Shown: positions 41,205 to 51,106, counted from the first letter of the stretch. The stretch is 64,000 nt of DNA from Aradus depressus (GCA_963662175.1 OY759217.1:44740108-44804107), one strand, 5' to 3'. A program made the numbers and translations. The notes: generated by a model not told the origin, from the sequence alone.

Positions 41205-41323
41205 TTAAGGATCAACCAAAATTTCGAAGTGTACAGATCCCATTCTGTCCTTAGCGCCTGTCTGTCTCTGGTATTTGATGTTTTTCGCCCAAGCACGACA
41301 TTCGATGTTGATCAATTTGGAAA
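41205..41323 (-). CDS. nrv2: Na+/K+-ATPase beta subunit, last exon with stop
   Basis: Acceptor TTTTTTGTTCCAG on the - strand; the first two bases complete a Val codon begun in the previous exon. It reads SKLINIECRAWAKNIKY, then RMGSVHFEILVDP and TAA at 41207-41205. INIECRAWAKNI and the ending GSVHFEI are the C-terminal signature of beta subunits; the Cys is the partner of the last ectodomain disulphide. The beta subunit is a type II membrane protein that folds and delivers the pump alpha subunit to the surface and, in insects, also serves septate junctions. Insects have several nervana paralogues; nrv2 is the closest general label, and the exact paralogue is unsure. Confidence 0.93.
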
Positions 41324-41439
41324 CTGGAACAAAAAATACTTTAGTTAGTATATAATAAATGAAACGTACAATGCATGTTAAAAACAAAATGTGGTGTTCT
41401 AAAACAAATAATGATGCATAAATAAAGAGTCATAAAAAA

Positions 41440-41660
41440 AAGTATCTGTGAACATGGTAACTCCTGAAAGAAGGAAGTATCGACACGAAATTTCATGTAT
41501 GTATTCAGAACCCTCTAGGGTCGACATCTATTGATATGCCGCCAAATCGACCAAAGAGAAGGGGAGCAGTAGGTGGAGGCTTAACACAAAACTTCTAAAA
41601 ACTGTCGTTCTAATAAATGTAATGCCACAACATTTCATATATAAATTTAAAGCCCTATAA
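41440..41660 (+). repeat. 'GGGGAAGT' repeat, 5' half
   Basis: TATCTGTGAACATGGTAACT, AAGTATCGACACGAAATTTC, GCCGCCAAATCGACCAAAGA, AACTGTCGTTCTAATAAATG then ATGCCACAACATTTCATATA. The 3' end is missing. Confidence 0.65.
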
Positions 41661-42574
41661 AGTGTGGTAATAAAAAAAAAAAAAAGCTTAAGAAGGTTTA
41701 AGTGTTAAACTTAAATAAATGATAAATAATTAAAAATATAATTGAATTAATAATAATAATGAAATAAACAATAATAAATAAAACAAAAAGAAACAATAAA
41801 TTACCACATTTCCTGTAGAAATGTTATCTCTTTTCTTTTACTAAATTTTGATTTCTAAAGTAGTTTTTCGAAAAGGGTCCCTAAAAAAGTATCAAAAGTT
41901 CAAGACGTGCAATTTTTAAGAAAGTGCACGTATTAAAAAAAATGCAATGTACAAACTTTTCACTTGGGCTTCTAAAGAGATGCCATTTTTAATCATTTTA
42001 AATAATATTAAATCTAATCCAAAGGATTTCAAATAATTTTACAGGGCCAACAGGGAAAATGAATAGAATAAAATTTTCTAGGACAAATATTGGGTTTATT
42101 TTCTTAAATCTATATTATTAAAAACTAAACATTGAAACAAACAAAAATCGAAAGAAAAAAAAAATCTTAAAAACTAAATTTTTAACACTAATTCAATCTT
42201 TTTGTTTTATATTTTGGGCCATTCTCTAAAATTAAGATATATATTCCTGGGTATATATCCTGTGCATATAAACAAATAAAAGTACCTTCTTTTCGGATCA
42301 ATTTCACCGTCAATACACTTCTATTTAGTTCATCACAATTTAAGCCTAGACACCACTCTCTATACCCTCAGACCGCCGCCATAGAACCTCAGGCCTCGAC
42401 ACTTTACACACACTAATAAAACAGCTGATGGCCATGTTTTGTTTTTTACTGGCATTTGTTTTAAATAGAAATTTGCTTTCTATATAAAAATAAATATAAT
42501 TAATTTTTTAATGTTTATAATTTAATCTTTTCAATGTGTGCATTATTTTTGTACATCACAAAGGACAAAACCTT
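41661..42574. other. No gene seen (beta-subunit intron)
   Basis: AT-rich with many short A/T runs. A less AT-rich patch at 42290-42420 (CCTCAGACCGCCGCCATAGA) has no open exon with splice borders in a usable phase. Confidence 0.4.
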
Positions 42575-42790
42575 AAAATTTTTGGAGAAACCAGCCGAAG
42601 GGATCAGAGAGGAGACTCAACTCCCAAATCCCAATAACAGCCAAAGTAACTAATCTATCGATATGAAATTTTATATTTAAATTCAAAACCCATTAGGGGT
42701 GGCACCTATTATATTTCCACAAAACGAAAGGCTCTTTCAGCAAGCTATACATCGTTTTTCAGACCCAATTGGCGATGTTTTCTCTTTGAA
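42575..42790 (+). repeat. 'GGGGAAGT' repeat, internal unit
   Basis: CCAGCCGAAGGGATCAGAGA, ACTAATCTATCGATATGAAA then TTTTATATTTAAATTCAAAA and GGTGGCACCTATTATATTTC. Both ends are missing. Confidence 0.5.
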
Positions 42791-43319
42791 ATTTTAATAT
42801 TATTTCAATAAAAAAAGATTAATTTTTAAAGTGTATTTTATTCCAGGTGAAGGTTAACCAAGTTCTATTCAATCAAATGAAATTTATTTTACATATTTTT
42901 TTTTTTATTTTAAAATTTATGTATGTAAGTATTTTTTTAGTAAACACAAATCTGCCTCCCTAATCATTATAAATCATACAAATTGCAATGTCTATAATTA
43001 TTGGTTTTTTTTTTATCTTCTATTGTTAGCAACCTTGTATATTTCTCTTCGTATCTATTTTTATTTATTTATTCCTGAACAGTTTGGTTCATGAGTCGAT
43101 TCCGATTGGAGAAAGAGAGATAAACTGAAGATAGGGAGTTCGAATCCAGCCCACGGATCTTCAGGTAATTCACAATGTTTTTACATGTGAGGAAGATCTT
43201 GTCATTTATTTTTTTTTGTTGAAAGAGAAATTTTATCTATAAAAATTTAGCTCACCCAACGAGATATATATATGCGATCTGAAGAAAGCGGATACTTTTT
43301 TTTCTCTTTTCTTGTATTA
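42791..43319. other. No gene seen
   Basis: AT-rich beta-subunit intron. GATTCCGATTGGAGAAAGAG..GAGTTCGAATCCAGCC at about 43095-43160 has a B-box-like word (GTTCGAATCC at 43140) but no A box at the right distance, so no tRNA is called. Confidence 0.4.
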
Positions 43320-43699
43320 TATGAGGAGTTTGGAGCCAGAGCGGACCAACCCACAATTTTTCGGAAAATGAGTTATTACCATCCTGATGTTGGCATAGGT
43401 TCCCTTTTTCAAAACCAGTGTGGATCACTTAGTTTCTTCACTTCAGTGATAGATAGCAGCACTTTAAGTTTAGTCCACAAATATTTTGTGCATATATTTT
43501 CAAAGTCACAATGGCCTTCAAAAACTTTATAGAACAATAAAAAGGGATCACTCATCCAATACTATTCTAAAATTTCAAATATAAATAAATATTTGGGGCC
43601 CATTTATGGAGATAAACAAAATGTACTCAATTTTCAATTGCCATTTTCTACCTGTTCAGTTTCAACCAGTTGGTCCGCTCTGGCTCCAAACTCCTCATA
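43320..43699 (+). mobile_element. MITE 'TATGAGGAG', copy 3 (380 bp)
   Basis: Same orientation as copy 2 and nearly identical, with a small deletion near 43513 (GATCATAC lost) and an extra base or two in the AACA(AT)AAAAAGGG stretch. Ends TATGAGGAGTTTGGAGCCAG and CTCCAAACTCCTCATA, flanked by TA. Confidence 0.92.
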
Positions 43700-44065
43700 T
43701 ATACTTATAAATATATATTATGTATTATAATATCTGTTAACTATTATTTATCTCATTACTAATTATACACTTTGGAAATAATAAAAAGGAATGCAGTACT
43801 CAGAATTAACCAAAGTTTTATTTCCCTTTTTAATTCCCATTGAAGAAAAAAAAAATACAGACAAAAAAAACATTTTCAATCTTGGATAAATAAAAAAATT
43901 AAATAATTTAACTAACCTAAATATTCAAAGGGAAGACCTTGAGAGATAGGAGACAATAAATATGGAAATAAACCAGTTATGTAAATGAGTAATTTTACAC
44001 TTTAAAAAAAAATTCAAAACTAATAAGACAGCATATAACAGATACTTTCCTCAATTAGCCGCCAT
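43700..44065. other. No gene seen
   Basis: AT-rich beta-subunit intron between a MITE and a repeat copy. Confidence 0.4.
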
Positions 44066-44674
44066 TGATTTTACTTCCCCAACTAAAAGAAGGATAGGGG
44101 AAGTTATGTAATCGTTCTAAAGCTCGATGTCGAGTTTTCAACGGAATTTCATGTTTTCTGACCTCTAGATCCTAAATATGAAAAAACAAATGTCTGCATG
44201 TCTTGTCAGTGAACATCATAACACCTGATTGAATAAATGTATAGTCCAGTGTAGTATGTAAATCCAGAACTCTCTAACAACGGTACATATTGTTTTTCAG
44301 TCAAATCGACCAAAGGGAAGGATTAGGGGGGAGACTTCACATGAAAATTCTAATAACTGCCGATAGAATAATGTATCAACATGAAATTTTGTATGTGTTA
44401 CCAAAACCTCATAAGGACAACACCTAATAATTTTCAGCTAAATCTGACAAAGGAGAGGGGGGATTAAGGGGGAGACTTAACTCAAAAACTTTAATAACTG
44501 CCGTTGTTCAAAGAGGCCACAACTCAAAAATCCCAATAACGGTCGATAGAATGAATGTATCGATTTGAAATTTTATATTTAAATTCAAAACCCTACAAGA
44601 ATGACTAATTTTCCGCGAGATTGGTCGAAGGGAAGAGATGAGAACGATGAACTCGAATCAAAAACCCTATTATT
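44066..44674 (+). repeat. 'GGGGAAGT' repeat, long copy
   Basis: Start TTACTTCCCCAACTAAAAGA then AGGATAGGGGAAGTTATG; the GAGTTTTCAACGGAATTTCA and TTTTCTGACCTCTAGATCCT blocks; three to four internal units (AATAACTGCCGATAGAATAA and AATGAATGTATCGATTTGAA). The 3' end is replaced by a SINE fragment beginning at about 44675. Confidence 0.8.
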
Positions 44675-44768
44675 GCGACTCAAGCCCGGGCTTAAACTGC
44701 CAGGTCATATCGCCTACTACCAGCGCGCTCTTTCGTCTCTCCGGTGGACATGAGCCCAACACTACTAT
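44675..44768 (-). mobile_element. SINE 3' fragment, - strand
   Basis: GCGACTCAAGCCCGGGCTTA, CATATCGCCTACTACCAGCG and CGGTGGACATGAGCCCAACA. It inserted into, or recombined with, the 'GGGGAAGT' repeat; after it the repeat motif GGTTAAAAGGAAGGGGGAG resumes. Confidence 0.75.
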
Positions 44769-44999
44769 TTCGGTTAAAAGGAAGGGGGAGATCAATATTG
44801 TTTTGTATTTATTTTAACCCTTGGAATTACTTTTTTGACTTTTTTTTTGCAACCTGCGAAATAATCAAAATCTTTTGATTAAAGTACATTATGTAATATT
44901 TAGCTTATTACTATACTTGTATTTAACTTTTAATTTTGGAAACTTGAAACGTCAACTTATCCAAAAAATGTAAGATTGGAGTCATAACGCGGCCTTGTG

Positions 45000-45385
45000 A
45001 GCTTTAACTTGAAAAAAAGAAGGAGAGATGAGGCTTGTAGTCGAAGAAAACAAACTTGTAGAATTTCTGCCAAGCTTTCGGCACTGACTGTACCTTCTTC
45101 AGGGCCTGTATTGACATATATACATTATTAATGAGTTGATGTATGCTAGATTTGAGTAAAAGATATGACATTAAAACTAATTGTGACTAAACCAATAATT
45201 AACATTTAAATTATTTACACAAAAACAATTATAAACTAAATATAAACGTATATCATGAGTGGAAATTTAAAAAACTTTAAAAAAACAACAAAAACAAATT
45301 AGCTATCTAAACAGAGAAAGCATCCTGAGTGAGCAGAAGTTTTAAAATAAATAAAATATAATATTTTTTAAACAAAACACACCAA
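45000..45385 (-). mobile_element. Penelope-like terminus, outer element left arm
   Basis: Reverse complement of 45860-46002 joined to 46984-47216. Landmarks: TTTCGGCACTGACTGTACCT then TCTTCAGGGCCTG (45076-45107), TAAAACTAATTGTGACTAAA and ATATAAACGTATATCATGAG. Its hairpin motif, on the - strand, has a five-base-pair stem GGTAC/GTGCC. Confidence 0.8.
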
Positions 45386-45424
45386 AATGTGATTTCACAT
45401 ATAAAATAAAGAATTCGAGGTTCT

Positions 45425-45600
45425 GAAACTATTTATTTCTTTCTTCAAGGTCTTATAATGACTTAAGTGGATGTGTGTGGTGAATTTGTTAACACACATC
45501 CACTCAAGTCATTATAAGGCCCTGAAAAAGGAAATAAATAGTTTCCGAAACGTTGGCCAAATTTTGAATTTTCATTTACACGACAGAACCTCGAATTCCT
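45425..45600. mobile_element. Inverted-repeat Penelope-like end
   Basis: TATTTATTTCTTTCTTCAAG then GTCTTATAATGACTTAAGTG on the left pairs with CACTCAAGTCATTATAAGGC then CCTGAAAAAGGAAATAAATA on the right, around a short loop with GTGTGTGG/AACACACATCC. The right side carries GTTTCCGAAACGTTGGCC (about 45541), a word common at ends of Penelope-like elements. GAATTCGAGGTTCTG and CAGAACCTCGAATTC close the outside. Confidence 0.65.
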
Positions 45601-45727
45601 TCTATATTGAAAAGATACTGTCGACTCTATTAATCATTATAAAATAAAGAGTCTCAAAAACAGAAACAACCGACATTTTTCACGAATCTGTGAACACTAT
45701 TTAATATAAAACAAAAATAAAAATATT

Positions 45728-45806
45728 AAAATATGGTTAAGGTTTGTAGTAATATACACTCACTTCTCTTTGTCAGGATGTATATTATTAAAAACCTTAA
45801 CCATAC
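45728..45806. repeat. Small inverted repeat
   Basis: TATGGTTAAGGTTTGTAGTA then ATATACA pairs with TGTATATTATTAAAAACCTT then AACCATA. The loop is about 25 bp. It lies inside the larger inverted structure of 45.0-47.2 kb. Confidence 0.7.
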
Positions 45807-46002
45807 TTTTATATATATATATTTTTTTTTAATTATGTAAACTAGATTCATGAATGATGTACCTATGTTGTTTTTGTTTAAAAAATATTATATTTTATTT
45901 ATTCTAAAACTTCAGCCCACTCAGAATGTTTTCTTTGTTTAGATGGCATATTATTATACGCATGATATACGTTTATATTTAGTTTATAACTGTTTTTGAT
46001 TA

Positions 46003-46971
46003 AATATACATAAAACAATATCACTAGACTAATACGTGGGAAAATAACAAATAAATAAGTACAAATACAAGTAAATAATAAAAAATAGAAATAAAATTAA
46101 TAATAATATTAAGATTTAGATAACTTGAAACATATATGTGGAACCAAATATTAATAACAGATAATACAAACATATATGTGGAAACAGAACTGGTTCAGGG
46201 TGTTAACAAAGGGGAATAGTTGAAATAAATTTGGTCATTCATACACGTTTTAGGGAAAGAATTAAAGAACACACGGCCGAAATAAAGAACCGAGGAAACC
46301 GTTCTACATTCGCGACCCACATAATTGACAATAGCCACACTTTCGACCCATCTACAGGCATCAAATATCTCCATTATTGCCCAAAAAGCAGGCTACTTAA
46401 TAGCTTAGAACAATTAGAAATAAATAAAGCTAACAAAAGGAACATTTGTATGAATGACCAAATTTATTTAAACTATTCCCCTTTGTTAACACCCTAAACC
46501 AGTTCTGTTTCCACATATATGTTTGTATTATCTGTTATTAATATTTGGTTCCACATATATGTTTCAAGTTATCTAAATCTTAACATTATTATTAATTTTA
46601 TTTCTATTTTTTATTATTTACTTGTATTTGTACTTATTTATTTGTTATTTTTCCACGTATTAGTCTAGTGATATTGTTTTATGTAAATTTAGAACTAGGT
46701 TTTGTTAAGAAATATTTCATGAGTTAGCTAACGGTACAGCCGGCGGACTCCCAAGTTTTAATAGCACCCTTTGACCTGAGATGTATTTGAAGGGTCGCTC
46801 TCTGCAAACTGACTTAGTTCATAACTAGACCTGACGATGGTATAAAGCCGAAACCGGTAGTTATATATGTATATATATCTTTAGTGGAATAGACAATATT
46901 TCAAAAATAAGTTTGTTTTATTTATTTATTACAAGTTTCCACAATATGTCCGCGTTTCTCAACTTAGAAGT
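46003..46971 (+). mobile_element. Penelope-like element nested in another, 12-bp target duplication
   Basis: TGTTTTTGATTA occurs at 45991-46002 and 46972-46983. Inside are an inverted pair of arms (46007-46244 and 46448-46684, ~238 bp each), an endonuclease fragment bridging them, and a terminal region with CTGACGATGGTATAAAGCCG then AAAC (46831-46854) and TGGAATAGACAATATTTCAA (about 46895). Inverted and partial copies with variable-length duplications are usual for Penelope-like elements. Confidence 0.8.
46231..46497 (+). pseudogene. GIY-YIG endonuclease C-terminal part, Penelope-like
   Basis: An open frame ending TAA at 46497. It includes RFRERIKEH (the conserved Arg and the basic/His segment of the GIY-YIG fold), then STFATHIIDNSHTFD and later SLEQLEI, whose Glu sits where the family has its metal-binding Glu. 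The GIY and YIG motifs themselves, and the whole reverse transcriptase, are missing, so the copy is 5'-truncated. The first residues run into the inverted arm and are not part of the ancestral protein. Confidence 0.8.
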
Positions 46972-47452
46972 TGTTTTTGATTAGATATAATATTTCAGTT
47001 TTTTTTGGTGTAAATAATAATAAATTAATGTTAATTATTGGTTTAGTCACAATTAGTTTTAATGTCATGTCTGTTACTCAAACTAGTATAAATCATCTCA
47101 TTAATAATGTATATATGTCAATATAGGCCCTGAAGAAGGCACACTCAGTGCCGAAAGCTTAGCAGAAATTATATAAGTTTGTTTTCATCGACCACAAGCC
47201 TCATCTCTCCTCCTTGTTACATTGTTGGTCAATCCCTCCCTAACTTAACTTGAAACTAATACATTTACAAAATGTGTTTTTTGCCATAAACAGTTGTATT
47301 TTAGCGATCAGAACCAATTGCAATATTAATCCAAAATTGATATTGTTTGTCAAATGGGGAAGTTGGAAGTAGAGTTTGGCTAGTTTTGGAATGTAATGGG
47401 CCAAGTATTGGTTAGAAGATGAGGGCTGGAATTTTAAGTTGATCTTGCTTAC

Positions 47453-47618
47453 CTGCCGGTCGTTTGAATCTAACAGCCACGATAGGGCTGAGATAGCCAA
47501 GCTGGTTCGTGTAAGGGTAGTAGTACCCTGGGAAGCCCGGAGAAGGGGCGAACTCCATGGGTCCTAACGTCTCGTTGTCTGCAGGGCCGTCTCCCTCACA
47601 GCTCACCCAGATGTAGTT
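47453..47618 (-). CDS. nrv2: Na+/K+-ATPase beta subunit, penultimate exon
   Basis: Acceptor CTGTTTTCAG, donor GGCAG|GTAAGC on the - strand; 55 codons plus one base. It reads NYIWVSCEGDGPADNE (V-S-C-E-G is a beta-subunit landmark, with one ectodomain Cys), then GFPGYYYPYTNQLGYLSPIV and AVRFKRPA. The 'GFP.YY.PY......GYLSP.VAV' stretch forms the core of the Ig-like extracellular domain. It follows the exon at 51547-51645 in phase 0. Confidence 0.97.
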
Positions 47619-47788
47619 CTGAAAACAGAGACAAATTAGAATAGAGTTGGAGATACATTATCCATTATTTGTATAACTATATACCTTAACTAAGGGGCGT
47701 AGCAGCAGTGTTCCTAATTTTTTCGAGAAATTTATTTTCTATATACATTCTAGTTCAATTTGAGTAAAATACAATGGCTAGGATTTAA

Positions 47789-48470
47789 ACGCACAGTAAA
47801 AAAAAACAGCTTATCGAATAAGAAAGGTTACTTACACAGTACAAAATGATAAATGCACAGTAAAATGCAACACTGTAAATAAAATATTAACCCAATAACT
47901 AAAAATGTATTGCCTAGTAAGTTAATCCAATAACATGGTTAATAAGGCTCAGTAGGAAATTTCAGAACATTCGATAAAACATGTAAATGTAGTAAAAAAT
48001 AAATAAAGACTAAGATTTAAAATGCACAGTACAAAATTGCAGTTTACCGAATAAATCCAGTTGATGTATCCGCATATATAAAATGTTGACCCTCTCGTCG
48101 GTCCTTTTAGTGAAAGAGTCCAGGTTCTCCTGATATAAAGAAACCCCATGGGGGAGCATAACAACAATATCTAATTGCGAACAGGCTAATTTATTTACCG
48201 TGAATATACCCTTTTTACACTGCCTTTATTTTTTTTACTATTCGTTAAATACGTATTTTTATACTAATATTCAATTTATTTACTATGAATATATCCTTCT
48301 TACCGTGAGTTTCTTTTTTTTACTATTCGTTTACATTTTTAACCCTGTTATAAATTTATTACTCTGAATTTAATCTTGTAAATGTGATTAATTTTCTAAC
48401 TGTGAATAATATGTTTTCTACTGAACTTTAATTACTGTGCACAACTTTTTGCTACTGTGCATTTAAATTT
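47789..48470. repeat. Fold-back array of short CACAGTA/TACTGTG motifs
   Basis: The left part carries forward motifs (CGCACAGTAAAAA about 47790, TGCACAGTAAAATG about 47853, TGCACAGTACAAAA about 48012). The right part carries the inverse and its variants (TTACCGTGAATATA, TTACTATGAATATA, TTACCGTGAGTTT, ATTACTGTGCACAA, CTACTGTGCATTTA between about 48198 and 48465). Spacing is irregular. The interior (48060-48190) is less AT-rich and not repetitive. No transposase was recognised. Confidence 0.6.
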
Positions 48471-48499
48471 ACAACAAAATGACGAATCTTCTATATAAT

Positions 48500-48814
48500 T
48501 TTTTCTTAAATTGTGTTTTATTTTAGGTCGCATCGACTTCAGGGTCATTAGCGACGACTATTGTACGTCTAAATGTCGTCGAAGACTTCTCCGTCTTTAA
48601 GAAAGTGGAAGAGTCGGTTGTATTCGTCGGTGCGTGGTTGGAGTAATTTCATCATTAGATGTCAGTCGGCAGTTTGTGTGTAGTTTGTGCAGTCAGTCAG
48701 TAGATGTTGCACTGTGAGCTTTGTATAGTACTGGTTGCAGGACCATGTCCGGGAGGGGGAGCCAGGAGGCTGTTGAAGTCCAAGAAGTAGGTAGGAATGT
48801 TTCAGTCCCTGTAA
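48500..48814. other. GC-richer unassigned stretch
   Basis: About 48530-48790 is less AT-rich than the intron around it (for example CATCGACTTCAGGGTCATTA, GTCAGTCGGCAGTTTGTGTG, CCATGTCCGGGAGGGGGAGC). It is not part of the beta-subunit reading frame and has no recognised domain. It could be the 5' UTR region of a retrotransposon or an unrecognised exon. Confidence 0.3.
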
Positions 48815-49026
48815 AGCCCTATCAAACACCTAATAATTTTCAGCGGAATCGGCGGAGGAGGGAGGATCAAAAGAGGGAGCTAGACACAAAAACCATAATA
48901 TATCCAAATGTAATGAATGTATCGAGACAAAATTTAGTATGAGGATTCAGAAGATCTCATGTAAGTCAACTATAGATTTTTATTCCTAATGGTAGATTGG
49001 TTTTTGAGTAATGCAAAAACTTAATT
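48815..49026 (+). repeat. 'GGGGAAGT' repeat, 3' unit
   Basis: GCCCTATCAAACACCTAATA then ATTTTCAGCGGAATCGGCGG; ATGAATGTATCGAGACAAAA; GAGGATTCAGAAGATCTCAT; GTAAGTCAACTATAGATTTT; GGTAGATTGGTTTTTGAG. It breaks off in ACTTAATTCAG, where the 80-bp array starts. Confidence 0.7.
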
Positions 49027-49611
49027 CAGATATACTTAGTCAGATATACTTTATAAGATAATAAGGCTTCATATGATAACTGCTTGGGGCACCCTTGGTT
49101 ACAAGCAGCCTATCCCCAGTCAGATATACTTTTTAAGATAATAAGGCTTCATATGATAACTGCTTGGGGTACCTTTGGTTACAAGCAGCCTACCCCCAGT
49201 CAGATATACTTTTTAAGATAATAAGGCTTCATATGATAACTACTTGGGGCACCCTTGGTTACAAGCAGCCTATCTCCAGTCAGATAAACTTTTTAAGATA
49301 ATAAGGCTTCATATGATAACTGCTTGGGGTACCTTTGGTTACAAGCAGCCTACCCCCAGTCAGATATACTTTTTAAGATAATAAGGCTTCATATGATAAC
49401 TACTTGGGGCACCCTTGGTTACAAGCAGCCTATCTCCAGTCAGATAAACTTTTTAAGATAATAAGGCTTCATATGATAACTGCTTGGGGCACCCTTGGTT
49501 ACAAGCAGCCCATCCCCAGTCAGATATACTTTTTAAGATAATAAGGCTTCATATAATAACTGCTTGGGGTACCCTTGGTTACAAGCAGACTATCCCCAGT
49601 CAGATATACTT
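49027..49611 (+). repeat. 80-bp tandem array, seven full units
   Basis: Units begin CAGATATACTTTTTAAGATA at 49041, 49121, 49201, 49281, 49361, 49441 and 49521, with partial units at each end (49027-49040, 49601-49611). Each unit has ATAAGGCTTCATATGATAAC, then TGCTTGGGG, then TTGGTTACAAGCAGCC. Units 2+3 and 4+5 are nearly identical 160-bp pairs, so a dimer was duplicated. Unit length is not a multiple of three, so the array is non-coding. It starts at the break of the preceding repeat copy. Confidence 0.97.
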
Positions 49612-49962
49612 CACTTTCTATAAATCTAAAATTATTTTTTTACACAAAGTTTGTCATTTTATTTGTCAAGTTTGGATGAGGGCCAGAACGAGGAGCAATA
49701 GGTTAAAACTGGCCGGGCCAACATTTTACAAGCAGTGACAAATAAAATTAATATTTTCTCTAATAGATATTTTTTAAATATATTTAATACAAATATTCTG
49801 TAACATTCATTAATTAATATAACCTCTTACAAAAGAACAGTAGTTCAAAAATATATTTGGTGATATTAATAAAATTGCGAAATTGAATACTGAGTATGGG
49901 AACGATACTAATTTTAGAAACAGAAATTTATTACAATAGTTGAGAAATTACAAACAAAAAAG
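49612..49962. other. No gene seen
   Basis: AT-rich beta-subunit intron. A GC-richer patch at about 49670-49725 (AGGGCCAGAACGAGGAGCAA) is not recognised. Confidence 0.4.
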
Positions 49963-50400
49963 TCGTCAGTGAATCACCGGCAATGTACTTCCCCAGAACG
50001 AATTAATCTATTAACTTTTCGCTCCCTCTCAAAACCAGTCGACCATTTGCGCTAATATTCAACAGTTGACTTACATAGAGGCTCGTAAATTCTCACTAAA
50101 TTTTGTGTCGATACATTCATTACATCGACAGATATTGAGGTTTTTTAGTATAGCCTCTCCCTTAATCCCTCGTTTCTATTGATCGATTAGGCTGAAAATC
50201 GATAAATGTTGTCTTTTAAGGGTACTGGTCACACATATATAATTTCGTGTCGTTACATTCATTCGTAGTAATTAGAGGTTTTGTGTTAAAACTCCCCCCC
50301 TAATCCCCTTCTTCCTCTTGGTCGATTTGACTGAAAATCAATAAGTGTCATTGTCAGTAGATTCTGAAGTCACATATAAAATTTCAGTTTACAAAGTTTT
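49963..50400 (-). repeat. 'GGGGAAGT' repeat, - strand copy
   Basis: Starts with the family's 3' end in reverse (GTCGTCAGTGAATCACCGGC, AATGTACTTCCCCAGAACGA), then GTCGACCATTTGCGCTAATA, CTCACTAAATTTTGTGTCGA and two internal units with GATCGATTAGGCTGAAAATC and GGTCGATTTGACTGAAAATC. The 5' terminus is missing. Confidence 0.8.
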
Positions 50401-50557
50401 GGATTTCACATTTCCGCCCAGCTTACATTTCGTTTCTCCACAACCACTAAGAGTTTAATATGTCCAATTTACTAGTATCCCTTAGAGAAAAAGATATTAT
50501 GTTTTAAGGGCGAAAAACTACATTTGTTATCAACGCCCGGTTACATACCCCGTAAAA

Positions 50558-50665
50558 ACAATTACTTATTATGGACTTCTGGGTCCACATATTAAATTTC
50601 AAGAAGACATTAATATCTTCACGAAATGTTATATGTTGACTCGGAAGTCCATAAGTAATTGTTTC
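50558..50665. repeat. Inverted repeat around TAAGTAATTGTTT
   Basis: AAAACAATTACTTATTATGG then ACTTC on the left pairs with GAAGTCCATAAGTAATTG then TTTC on the right. Arms are about 24 bp, loop about 60 bp. Origin unknown. Confidence 0.7.
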
Positions 50666-50691
50666 TAAGCTTGGGTCTTACTAAAATTAAA

Positions 50692-50694
<3 letters not shown>

Positions 50695-50736
<42 letters not shown>
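50695..50736. repeat. (TA)n microsatellite
   Basis: Twenty-one TA units in a row, followed by a second AT-rich palindromic stretch (TTTATTATAAATATATATAT then TTATAATAAA). Confidence 0.95.
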
Positions 50737-50744
<8 letters not shown>

Positions 50745-50859
50745 TAAATATATATATTTATAATAAATTAAATGTACATATTATTCATTCATTGATTCAT
50801 TTATATTTATTTATTTATTGGTTTATATTCGTAAAATATATATATATTTTTTTTTTCTT

Positions 50860-51106
50860 CGAAACCCAGCCGAGGGCTCATGGAAGTGAAAAAATCTTTA
50901 GCACGCCGTCCTAACGGGGCGTTAAACAATGGTCCTGAGCCTGTACGATGTCAGGTACTCATTAATGATCCTTATCCTAAGTGAATAAACCTAGATAGAC
51001 AAAATTTAGGACTCCCATAGTAGAGTCGGGCACATGTTTACCAGAGCGTCGAAAGAGCACTCTGGTAGTAGACGATATGACCCCGTAGTTGAAGCCCATG
51101 AGTCGA
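50860..51106 (+). mobile_element. SINE, + strand, head missing
   Basis: Begins at the B box (TTCGAAACCCAGCCGAGG), then GCACGCCGTCCTAACGGGGC, CCTGAGCCTGTACGATGTCA, TTAGGACTCCCATAGTAGAG and GATATGACCCCGTAGTTGAA. The tail is absent. Confidence 0.8.

Larger units (their letters stand above)
45860..47216 (+). mobile_element. Penelope-like outer element, right arm, split by a second insertion
   Basis: 45860-46002 (ATTATATTTTATTTATTCTA ... ATATACGTTTATATTTAGTT) and 46984-47216 (TTATTGGTTTAGTCACAATT ... CTGAAGAAGGCACACTCAGT then GCCGAAAGC) together mirror 45000-45385. The break holds exactly one foreign block, 46003-46971, bounded by a 12-bp duplication. Confidence 0.8.

Noticed and set aside
48721..48942. 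73-codon + strand frame with Met start
   Set aside because: The second half is the sequence of the 'GGGGAAGT' repeat, so the frame is a chance extension. The first half is noted only as an unassigned GC-richer stretch.
49484..49738. 84-codon frame over the 80-bp array
   Set aside because: The repeat unit is not a multiple of three, so the frame passes through different phases of the unit; not a protein repeat.
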